From positions 1-44,175 of the IMG/VR virus record IMGVR_UViG_3300017971_000108: DNA of 44,175 bases; one strand, written 5' to 3'. The first letter of the stretch is position 1. Every line of letters begins with the position of its first letter. Shown here one piece after another: positions 32,801-39,462 of the stretch. The notes under the pieces were generated by a model. The model saw only the letters and a list, made by a program, of their open reading frames with translations, had not been told where the DNA came from and ran no database searches. A program made the translations under genes and the position numbers. This DNA comes from a virus.

Positions 32801-35800
32801 TCCTTCCTTCCGTTTGATCTCCTCACCGAGCTTTGGCACCTTGAACATCGCGCTCGTGGGGAACCCCATCGAGCCAAGCTCTTCACGGAAGTCGTCCCAC
32901 AGCTTCGAGTCGGGCGAGAGCACCACCGCCTTCTTCCGGCCCTGGTGCCAGTTGTCGAGGATGACGCCGCCGATCACGCGGGTTTTGCCGACGCCAGTAC
33001 CGTCACCGACAAAGAAGCCTTTTCGGGTTTCGCCATCCGGGAGCATTTCGGAGTGAGCCGCCCCGGCATAGACGATCGGCTCGAGCTGCGCCTCGGAGAT
33101 CGCGCCGGACTCGATGACCTTCTTCGGAATGGCGAGCGCATACTCGACCTCCGGGAGATCAATCGAACCCATGATGAGCGACTCGGAAAGCGGTGTTGGG
33201 TGAGGTTTCGATCCGCGTACCGTGAGCGTTGGAGTGAACGGCGAGAAGATGTCGCCCTGGTCCTGCTCTTTCGGATCACCGATCTTGTCGAGGCGATCGA
33301 CCCTTAGAGACTCATCCCCGCGGTCTTGTACCCGTTGTCCTGTTGAATCAGGCCGTCGTGCAGTTCCTCGGCCAGCGCGCTCGCCAGCTCCACCGGGCTC
33401 GCCTGGTTCAGTTCCCTCGACGACATCGGTATCTCCCACGGCGGTCTCGTCGACAGTTGCAGGACGCTGAACACCTCCTGCGGACTCTTCGCCTCCAGTA
33501 GCAGGAGATACTCCAGTAGGAGATCCTTCCGTTCCGGCATCGGTCCCTCCCACTCGTCCTGGAGGAGTAGCAGCAACGTCAACATCGACAGTTGGTTCTT
33601 CGGCCTCGGCTGCCCCAACTTCTTCAACGCCCGCGCCGACGCCTTCTCCAGCGGGTGATTCCGGTACTTGAGTGGGATGCCGCCGTTCATTTCTGACCTC
33701 CCTTAGAATATCGGTCAGTTCTTCGAGATTCGCAACCTCTTTCGACACTGGAGACTTACCGATGAGGACCTGTTGCCCTTCCGGCAGCTTGTCGATGATG
33801 AGGATGCGGGTGTGGAAATTCGTGCCGTGGGTGGCGTAGACGCTGCCCGGAACGCGCACATTCGCTTTCAGGTCGCCCCCGGCCTCTTTGATCTTCTTGA
33901 AGTCGGCCCGGTAGCCTGGGGATTCATGGTGCGCCCCACCGTTCGGCCCGGCGTTGCCGAGGCCGCCACCGACGATCGCCACCACGCGCCCGTTTTCCGG
34001 CAGGAGCTTCACGGCCTGGAGCACATGCCGCATCCCGACGTGAATCTGGCGCTTGCCCTTCTTTTTCACGTCCCTCGAGAACGGAGGATTCATCACCACC
34101 ACGGTCGGGTTCTCCCCGGCCTTGGACATGAACGCCTGGAGGTGGTCGGCGTCGTAGGGATAAACGGCGTCCACGTCGCGGATCGCGCCGAGGAGTGTTC
34201 GCCTTCCCGCGTCGATCTCGTTTCCGATGACCCTGGCGGGGTTGTAGGCGAAGGCTTGAGCGATGATGTTGCCGGTGCCGGCCGATGGCTCGAGCACGAT
34301 GTCGTTCTCCGAGATGTTCGCCAACCAGGCAACGACCGCCGCATAGCTCGGCGGGGTCGAAAACTGCTGGAGATCGGATCGCTTCTCAGACCTGGCCGGT
34401 TGTTTCGGCAGCTTCTTGGTTTTCTCGTCGAGGCGGCGAACGACCTTGCTCAAGTCGGCGGCGCTTTCGATTCCTGCAAACCTCGCCCCGGCGTTGTTGA
34501 AGGCCGCCTCGAGCACGTCGTAAACGTCCGACTCCTGGTAGGCCACCTCGGCCCTGGTCCCGCCGTAAACCTCGTCAGCGATCTCGAATATCCGCTCGCT
34601 CGTCAACGGGCGCAGCGGCTCCCCGGTTGCTCCAAGCTCGTCCTGAAGCCGTTTCATCAGCTCGATGTCCTGTGCCTCGCGCCCTGATGGGGCTGGCGCA
34701 GGCTCCGCAGGGGCCTCCTCTGCGGGTTCGCTAATCTCCGGGGTTTCCACCGCCTCGGCCTCTGGCGCAGTCTCAGCGGCTTCTGTGGGCGCTCCGACAG
34801 TTTCTTCGATGGCGTCGACCACCTTCTCCAGAAGCTCGAGGTAGGCAGCTCGGACAGCTTTCGGCGGCTTTTCCTTGCGCTCGAGGAGTGAGAACCAGTT
34901 GTTGATCTTGCTGCGGATCTCCTCGAGCTTTTGCCGGTTGCCTATGGCGTCCGCGATTTGCTTCTCGAAGTTGGCAACGGCCGGTGGCAACGTAACGCCC
35001 TCGGTGGCCTTTTTCCGCGCCTCGCGTTCCTCGCGCCGCGTGATGACCGCATGAGCCGCTGCCGATGAGTCTCGTATTTCTCGTGCCAGCTCGAGGTCGA
35101 TCTTTCGGCCCTTGTAGCGTTTTTCGATGACCGCGTCCTCGGGGATCGTGTCGCCGCCGTAGAAATAGCGAGCGGCGTCCACCATGTCTTGCAGATTCTT
35201 GTCGTAGGCGTTGTAAAACGGCGTGTCCTCGATTTCGTAGTCGCGCTTGTACGGTGGCTCTTTCGCTTTCTTCTTGCCTTTTATCGAGTCGGGCAGCTTC
35301 GCTTGTGCTCGAGCCTTTTGCAGTCGTTTCGTGAGATCGCCGTATCGCCCTTGTGCGCCCTCCTTGGCCGTGCCCTCTTCTACCCTGTCCCACCAGTCGT
35401 TGATCGCCTTGAGGAGCTGATCGAACGCCACCAGGTCGCTCGGGCGCTTCTCCACCTGGGCGATGACGCGGTCGAGGGCACCGTCCCACCGATCAAGCTC
35501 ATCGGTGATTTTGAGGAGATCGGCCCCTGCCGGTGACAGCTCAGGCTCTTCTGCCGCCTCGGCCTTTTTGTAGTGACCGAAAACAGTCGTGAGGATCTTC
35601 TCAATCGCGGTGTCCTTCGACCAGGCGTTTGGACCCGCGCCGCCTTTTTCGGTCGTGACGTTCCCTTCGGCCTCGCGGTAAAACCACCCGTTCGGCCCCT
35701 CGTGGATCGAAAACGTGCGGCCGAGCGCCGTCGTAGTCGAACCATTCTCTTCGAGCTGGCGTCTCATGCCCTCGGGCGTTTTCGCTTCCTCGACGGCCCG

Positions 35801-38800
35801 CGAATCGGGATGGGCCTTCATCGGTGGCCGGTCGTGCCGCAGCCGCTTGAGGTTCATCCGAGCTTGAAGGTTGGGCTCGAGATCGTAAAGCAGTTTGTCC
35901 TCGCGCCGCTCGTAAGCAAGCTCGACCTGTTTCTGCGTCCAGACATCGGCCTCCCGCGCCTCGTCCCTGATCGCATCCAGGTCCTCGAGGGTTTCTGCCT
36001 GGCTCATTCGCTTGGCGATCTCAGCGCCCGTGACCTTCTTTTTCGCCGTCTCCTTCACGCGCTCGAGGAACGGGAGCGGCTTGTTCGCCCTGGCCTCCTT
36101 GCCCTCGTAGGCGTCTCGAGCGATTTGGATGATCTTGCGTTCTCCGAGCTGCTGGAGGAGGTCACCGACCGTCGTGCCGATGTCGCTTTCGAGCTGGCCC
36201 TCCTTAGTGTTGCGTTTCACCGCATCATCGAAAAGGATCTGGTAGACCTCCTCGACGAACTCCTCGCGCTCATCCTCGTCGCGGAGAATCTCATCCTCTC
36301 GACCGACGATCGCATCGGCCCACAGGCGCGTGAGCGTGTTCGTGGCCTCCTCGGTCGGTCTGTAGGTGGCGTTTGGCCCGGCAACGAATCCGCGCTCTCT
36401 GGCCGGTGCGGCCTTCTCTGCCTCGCCAGGCACAGCGATGTTGAACGCACGTCGTATCGCATCGACGAGCTTCTTTCCTTTAATTGTGAACTCAACGTCG
36501 TCAGGTCCGCGAACCGAAATCGAAACAGACTTGCCGGAACCTCGGTGGTCCGCGAAGTAGCCCTCTGGCCCGCCAGCTCGCACGATGTTGGTACCGCCGT
36601 AGCCTGTGATGCCGGTCCCATATCCCTTGGCGGCGTACTCGGCTATCTCGGCGTTTGTGCGGGGGGTCTTGGCCCACTCCTCGATTTTCTCTGTTTGGTT
36701 TTGAACCAGCGAGAACATCGAGCGAACGGCGTAGACCTCGAGCTGCTCCCGTGACGGTGCCTCTACTTCTTCTTCTGCCTCGGCTTCACGCGCACCTTCA
36801 TCTTCCCGTTCGGGTTCAGCTTCTTCATCCGGTTCAGCCACTCCAGCGTCGTCTCGCCCGGTTGTTGGTTCAGGCTCGACGCCCCGAGCTTCGGCCGCCG
36901 CTTCGCGCCGCGCCCCTTTGCCCTCTTTGTCCCGGTAGAGCGCCGCGTCAGCTTCTTCAAGAGTGTTGCCAATGCCATAGGAGGCTCCAATATACCCGGT
37001 CGCCGTCGAACCGTCCTCGTTTTCTACCTCGATTTCGATGTTTTCGATCTCGTTGCGAATGAACTCGGCCAAATCCTCGAGCACCCCGACTTGGTTCGTG
37101 CCCAAGACGGCGAACTCATCACCGCCGCGTCGGAATCCCTCGAAGCCATCGGCTCTGTCGAGCGCCTCCGAAATGATCTCCCCGACCTGGCGCAACGCCT
37201 CGTCGCCCGCGGCGTGGCCTAGACTGTCATTCAGCTCCTTGAAGTCGTCCAGGTCGAGATACAGGTGCCGAGAGCCTGTCGGTGCCTCGTCGACGGCCCG
37301 TTGGTGCGCTCCCTGGTTTCGCAGTCCGGTCAGTGTGTCCGTCTCGCCGCGCCGCTGAATCTCCTCTGCGAACGCTTCGGCCTCGTCCATGCGGCCAGAG
37401 CGCATGAGCTGTTTCAGCCTGGCGGCCTCGTCTCCTCGGATGCCAGGCGGGATTGTAGGGCGGCCGGGTTTCCGGCGATCGGTAGGTTTTTCCTCGCTCT
37501 TGGTTTTGAGGACGGCATCACCATGCGAGAGATCCACCGCGTCGAGGCCGGTCCCGGCCTTAGCTGTGTCAGAGACGGGTTCCTTGAGCTGGACGCGACC
37601 GAGCGCCTCCTCTCGTGTCAGGAACTCGCCTGTGTTGTGGTCATAGAACCCAAGCTCCACATCCTCATCGACGGGAGCCTGGTGAATAGCCCCGGTTCTC
37701 ACCACCTCGCCCGTGTCCTGGAACCTGTGAGCCGCCTCGAGGCCGGTCGGTCCCGGCTCGAACTCTGGCGCGGCCTCTTCTTCCTCCTCGAGCGGAAACG
37801 CCTTTTCTGCGGCCTGGGCCGCTTCCTCGAAGGTGTCGAACTCCCCGATGATCTCGCCTTGATTGGTGGTTGCGGCGAACCTGTTCGGTTTGCCGTCGAT
37901 CTCCACCTCGACGATAGCCGCTTTCCCATCATCGAGGAACGCCTCCGGTTCGCCGGGCATCGCGCCAGGATCGGCGGTCCACCTCGGGCCTGGAGGCCGA
38001 CGCGGAAGGGCCTCACCACTCGGCTCTACCTCGGCCGGTTCCGTGGGCGGCATCTCCTCGATCGGCGGCACGGTCGGCCCGCCTGTGACCTCTGGCGATG
38101 ATCCGAGCGGTGGCACCTGGCGCTGCTCGAGCGTCGAGCGAATGATGTCCTGGATGCCTCGAGCGGGGATCTGCGGCGCGGCCATCTCTCGGGCGATCGC
38201 CTGTTGCCTTTGAAGCTCGAGGAATTTCTGCCTCACGACCTCTTGAGACAACACGCGGGGGTCCGCGACCATGTCGCCACCACCGAAGGCCCCCATGATC
38301 GGCGCGATGACTCCTGCCGCCGCTGCTGCACCAATGGCCTCGGGCTGCGTCTGTTTGATGACGCGCATCCCCTCTTCCCAATCGCTCGCGGTGAACTTTG
38401 CCCGGTTGGCCGCTGCGAACTCTGTGGCGAGGGCCTCGACGATCTCCTGCGCGTACTCGGTGGGCATCTCCTGGCCCATTTGTGTGCCGATCGACTTCAT
38501 GCGGTTGCCGACCCACCTCACGGCATCGTCGCCCATTGAGGTGCGGCGCAACCACGACATGATCGGCGCGGCCTCGAGGGCGCCAGCGACCACGCCGCCG
38601 GTCACAGCGGTATACGGGTCGACCTGGCCCTCGTCGGCCATCTGCTGCTGCGCGATGATCCCGGTCTCCATCGCCATCGCGGTGGGCGCGACGGCTCCGG
38701 GTCCTGCAATCGTTCCGGTTCCCACCAGGCCCAAGATGATGGGGGCCTGTTCACCGAACACGTTGACGACCCACGAGGTCATGTCCTCGGGCGTTTTGAT

Positions 38801-39454
38801 GTCGAACACCGATCGCGGTCCCTCGAGCGGCACGGTGCTCGCCACATCGGCGGCCCGTTGTGACGCTTCGTAGAACTGCTGCGCTGCCGGGTCGAAGCTC
38901 GGGTGGAGATCGGCCAGCACACCAGCGGCGGCAGGAACGAAGCCGCCAGCTCGAGCGAACCCTGCCTCGAGCGCACGAGCGGCGGGAGCGCGATCGCCAG
39001 CGGCGAGGTCCTCGTAGCCAGAGGCCGCCATTTGCAGACCGCGGCTCGGGGCCGAGATGATGTCCCCGAGCTTCTGAGCGTAGGCTGCCGGGTCCGCGAT
39101 CGCCTCGGTGATCTGATCCCACGTCAGGGATTTCGCCAGGTGGCCGAGGTACTCGTCGGGCTTCTCGAAGAAACCGCCGAGGGTTGGCGCGGGAGCGGGG
39201 GTGACGCCCGATTTCGCCCGATCGAGTCCGGTGAGTGCCCCTTGCGCCGCTGTGACGCGACCGAACTCCGAAACGGGCGGCACCACCCGCTGCCCACTCA
39301 CTTCTTCCGTATATTTGTCGATCGCCTGCTGGATGACATGATCGGGCGTACCCTTCTCAAACTCGAGGATGTCCACGGTCCCATCGGGCCGAACGTATTC
39401 GATCTCCTCGAACTCCCGGTTGAGCGGAGAGCTTGGCAGGCGTGGTTCGGGCAT
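26837..39454 (-). CDS. Giant polyvalent virion protein: GGDEF, DNA methylase and Strawberry-notch helicase
   Basis: The protein has about 4,205 aa. The ATG at 39454 is preferred; a GTG at 39472 overlaps the upstream stop without a ribosome site. Order: an N-terminal motif EYVRPDGTVDILEFEKGT; hydrophobic segments (about 235-400) that could enter membranes; a complete GGDEF domain (about 703-841, with DLDDFKELND and RRGGDEF, the latter at 775-781); polar linkers; a methylase-like fold (about 1690-1910, with LEPSAGTGN and NPPF at 1789); and a Strawberry-notch-type SF2 helicase (Walker A GDGTGVGKT near 2150, DEAH near 2261, QALGRTHRSGQ near 2661). The C-terminal third resembles large ejected polyvalent proteins. 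Injection with DNA and early anti-host action are inferred from this family. Confidence 0.85.
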   Translation of the reverse strand: MPEPRLPSSPLNREFEEIEYVRPDGTVDILEFEKGTPDHVIQQAIDKYTEEVSGQRVVPPVSEFGRVTAAQGALTGLDRAKSGVTPAPAPTLGGFFEKPDEYLGHLAKSLTWDQITEAIADPAAYAQKLGDIISAPSRGLQMAASGYEDLAAGDRAPAARALEAGFARAGGFVPAAAGVLADLHPSFDPAAQQFYEASQRAADVASTVPLEGPRSVFDIKTPEDMTSWVVNVFGEQAPIILGLVGTGTIAGPGAVAPTAMAMETGIIAQQQMADEGQVDPYTAVTGGVVAGALEAAPIMSWLRRTSMGDDAVRWVGNRMKSIGTQMGQEMPTEYAQEIVEALATEFAAANRAKFTASDWEEGMRVIKQTQPEAIGAAAAAGVIAPIMGAFGGGDMVADPRVLSQEVVRQKFLELQRQQAIAREMAAPQIPARGIQDIIRSTLEQRQVPPLGSSPEVTGGPTVPPIEEMPPTEPAEVEPSGEALPRRPPGPRWTADPGAMPGEPEAFLDDGKAAIVEVEIDGKPNRFAATTNQGEIIGEFDTFEEAAQAAEKAFPLEEEEEAAPEFEPGPTGLEAAHRFQDTGEVVRTGAIHQAPVDEDVELGFYDHNTGEFLTREEALGRVQLKEPVSDTAKAGTGLDAVDLSHGDAVLKTKSEEKPTDRRKPGRPTIPPGIRGDEAARLKQLMRSGRMDEAEAFAEEIQRRGETDTLTGLRNQGAHQRAVDEAPTGSRHLYLDLDDFKELNDSLGHAAGDEALRQVGEIISEALDRADGFEGFRRGGDEFAVLGTNQVGVLEDLAEFIRNEIENIEIEVENEDGSTATGYIGASYGIGNTLEEADAALYRDKEGKGARREAAAEARGVEPEPTTGRDDAGVAEPDEEAEPEREDEGAREAEAEEEVEAPSREQLEVYAVRSMFSLVQNQTEKIEEWAKTPRTNAEIAEYAAKGYGTGITGYGGTNIVRAGGPEGYFADHRGSGKSVSISVRGPDDVEFTIKGKKLVDAIRRAFNIAVPGEAEKAAPARERGFVAGPNATYRPTEEATNTLTRLWADAIVGREDEILRDEDEREEFVEEVYQILFDDAVKRNTKEGQLESDIGTTVGDLLQQLGERKIIQIARDAYEGKEARANKPLPFLERVKETAKKKVTGAEIAKRMSQAETLEDLDAIRDEAREADVWTQKQVELAYERREDKLLYDLEPNLQARMNLKRLRHDRPPMKAHPDSRAVEEAKTPEGMRRQLEENGSTTTALGRTFSIHEGPNGWFYREAEGNVTTEKGGAGPNAWSKDTAIEKILTTVFGHYKKAEAAEEPELSPAGADLLKITDELDRWDGALDRVIAQVEKRPSDLVAFDQLLKAINDWWDRVEEGTAKEGAQGRYGDLTKRLQKARAQAKLPDSIKGKKKAKEPPYKRDYEIEDTPFYNAYDKNLQDMVDAARYFYGGDTIPEDAVIEKRYKGRKIDLELAREIRDSSAAAHAVITRREEREARKKATEGVTLPPAVANFEKQIADAIGNRQKLEEIRSKINNWFSLLERKEKPPKAVRAAYLELLEKVVDAIEETVGAPTEAAETAPEAEAVETPEISEPAEEAPAEPAPAPSGREAQDIELMKRLQDELGATGEPLRPLTSERIFEIADEVYGGTRAEVAYQESDVYDVLEAAFNNAGARFAGIESAADLSKVVRRLDEKTKKLPKQPARSEKRSDLQQFSTPPSYAAVVAWLANISENDIVLEPSAGTGNIIAQAFAYNPARVIGNEIDAGRRTLLGAIRDVDAVYPYDADHLQAFMSKAGENPTVVVMNPPFSRDVKKKGKRQIHVGMRHVLQAVKLLPENGRVVAIVGGGLGNAGPNGGAHHESPGYRADFKKIKEAGGDLKANVRVPGSVYATHGTNFHTRILIIDKLPEGQQVLIGKSPVSKEVANLEELTDILREVRNERRHPTQVPESPAGEGVGAGVEEVGAAEAEEPTVDVDVAATPPGRVGGTDAGTEGSPTGVSPATGGEESAGGVQRPATVDETAVGDTDVVEGTEPGEPGGAGERAGRGTARRPDSTGQRVQDRGDESLRVDRLDKIGDPKEQDQGDIFSPFTPTLTVRGSKPHPTPLSESLIMGSIDLPEVEYALAIPKKVIESGAISEAQLEPIVYAGAAHSEMLPDGETRKGFFVGDGTGVGKTRVIGGVILDNWHQGRKKAVVLSPDSKLWDDFREELGSMGFPTSAMFKVPKLGEEIKRKEGILYLTYATLVSNRQGKGDENDVSRLDQVLEWLGEDFDGVIAFDEAHLMGNSMAERMNIGTRPPSKRGMAGWKLQNAVPDARVLYASATGATEIRNLAFGARLGLWGPGTPFASREDFVNEMVKGGLSAMEIVAQDMKRLGLYIARNLVLDVEYERLTHELTAEQRQMYDTVAEAWRIIFNNVEKALLATGQVTEDEYGNQRTSQAARSAKSRFYGDQQRFFNTFLASLKAPTIIKAMERDLEAGHSPVIQVKHTGEAALDRALAQNLSQDEIQDIEIDSMGIVMHYLESAFPVKKYEEYEDEEGNTQTREVLDPDTGQAVLDPEAVALRDALLDKLGGMKMPELPLDQIVNHFGPKNVAEVTGRSKRRVYDEVKKRWHIEKRSARHATADRNAFMAGKKKILVFSMDAGGTGHSYHASLEAKNQALRRHYVLEAGWRADQAIQALGRTHRSGQAQPPVWILTETNLAGEKRFVSTVARRLQQLGALTKGSREASGQELYSEMDNLETDWAQPALNAYFRSLRDPNAPIGLDEFMDITGLNLLTPEGGLRAEGSMPDVPKFMNRVLALPLEQQNIVFDGFMSEYEMAVADAKASGTYDVGTETILHDGARVEDEQLVYDEGAAQSRYVHIIFKKRNNAIPFDEVPNVTSLVGGPRFFRNAKSKKVWAAVASRQATERRTGNVFAQYRVMGPDRKSHLRPQNAFLGKNWEELTGKEAEAAWNAQAREVPEFDEQDLHLVTGALLPIWDRFPDTLRTEIRRIRTDDGRVHLGRMIREGALRPTLKKLGAGQKKVDLTAQQIFDQVLKDNYEVELANGWKFARRMVHGEERVEIIGPDYAWNDPLRKMGVLLERPSGYKNRFFVPTDPAQGPKIIDKVIAGQTITDVSNPRERGVDDDGDLTDNTTDFYAMIDPLGGLISRLAEPFTARRAPRLDPIFVPPELRHQIPGIEERKAAARRGAIEETTREKALKAANDLKRSFRSSFEYLNPDESATMAVTTDILRQYRAAPQFGRAVAYDMIRNITEGLDTERMILFTDYLALGDIIKDVEDGLYEGRSELPFGYSHRSLGEAYDPERDIEADYARIRGLVENNPDVLAAVQRRQTLQRQLTRKLVNLGILRPEVLSDPRYYHRQVLEHLNAKTQFPLGATAGVDVHMRKKSFQRKRAGGSDFNLAYHEAEFEYLAQAMAQIAKVETLERLKEIHDIVPELKQQAKQRNNLLAEQKWAEDLGLSWSEALEHWELEPMQHPTWYYRSRIAIATQRLGKLAAERSLFVPGWEHLTEELADAYLAWSEEESEGEGGGTFIFDHPQWFHFLSELAAQPDADIEENPGPIMALSIFKNIREREQFIKGTLGRRYATWRTLAKDIPGVTTWQPQEGHHFFFGHTISDKVLDQVLAGEKLLQEEDVRDMLIVGGPRETWVIPEGLAATLDNWGPRDEGQVEDVARWLLSSWKQWVLLNPLRAVKYNFNNMSGDLDIVLAYDPRILKGFAKAADDLWKYQVQGRAGRTVSKEIQDAMKLGVVDSGLTIYEIPDIKRTGAFRALVDTNNPNAFQKAAEGYWHGIKNLTTWRENILRLAAYRYFQERVAAGDKVYAASNRMQIDAIEDVNERAAKLARELVGDYGNISAAGQWLRSHLLPFYSWLEINAPRYVRLMKNLPHEGRGGGRARGGLVGAGAVAKKAALFALKVNILYGAVALWNRLMFPDEDKKINKNRRQLHLILGHRADGTIRSVRFEGALADALEWFGLEDYPQDIADWVKGKKDALDIISEAGKAPINRLIQSWEPFSKTTFELVLGRGSFPSFFEEGKSWKLRTRPIRNRMEHLARTVSMDWLVRKVSRLTSKPIPKRPKSEAPGPLGNLTDLMDAVLFYRTDPGEAAYWHARDLVVKWQKKFGDEMPSITPTERGNALYYHRKALMWGDQEAADAWLKKYVELGGKAEGYAQSIARQHPLGSMSKAKKEAFVKSLTPEEVEEIKEGIRWYEKVYGGSTQ
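33304..33690 (-). CDS. Overprinted gene B nested in the giant gene (linker after methylase)
   Basis: The protein has 128 aa, read in the frame whose first base is the giant frame's second. AAGGGAGG lies exactly six bases before the ATG at 33690. The product is a well-mixed helical protein (HPLEKASARALKKLGQPRPK, then LSMLTLLLLLQDEWEG and KDLLLEYLLLLEAKSPQEVF), unlike a random shadow. Counting by hand, about 85% of its codons end in G or C, while the overlapping giant frame falls to about 40% and gives only Gly/Glu/Thr/Val-rich low complexity. Function is unknown; the Leu-rich core suggests protein interaction. Confidence 0.68.
   Translation of the reverse strand: MNGGIPLKYRNHPLEKASARALKKLGQPRPKNQLSMLTLLLLLQDEWEGPMPERKDLLLEYLLLLEAKSPQEVFSVLQLSTRPPWEIPMSSRELNQASPVELASALAEELHDGLIQQDNGYKTAGMSL
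36763..36978 (-). CDS. Overprinted gene A nested in the giant gene (linker after GGDEF)
   Basis: The protein has 71 aa. The ATG at 36978 has GGAG six bases upstream. It uses the same relative frame as nested gene B. The product is strongly basic: LATLLKKLTRRSTGTKRAKG, then NQQPGETTLEWLNRMKKLNP and a terminal VRVKPRQKKK. Almost 90% of codons end in G or C by hand count, whereas the giant frame there is about half and encodes an acidic Glu/Ala linker. The first 25 codons overlap the end of the GGDEF domain. A nucleic-acid-binding role is possible. Confidence 0.55.
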   Translation of the reverse strand: MALATLLKKLTRRSTGTKRAKGRGAKRRPKLGASSLNQQPGETTLEWLNRMKKLNPNGKMKVRVKPRQKKK

Positions 39455-39462
39455 GGTTTCGC

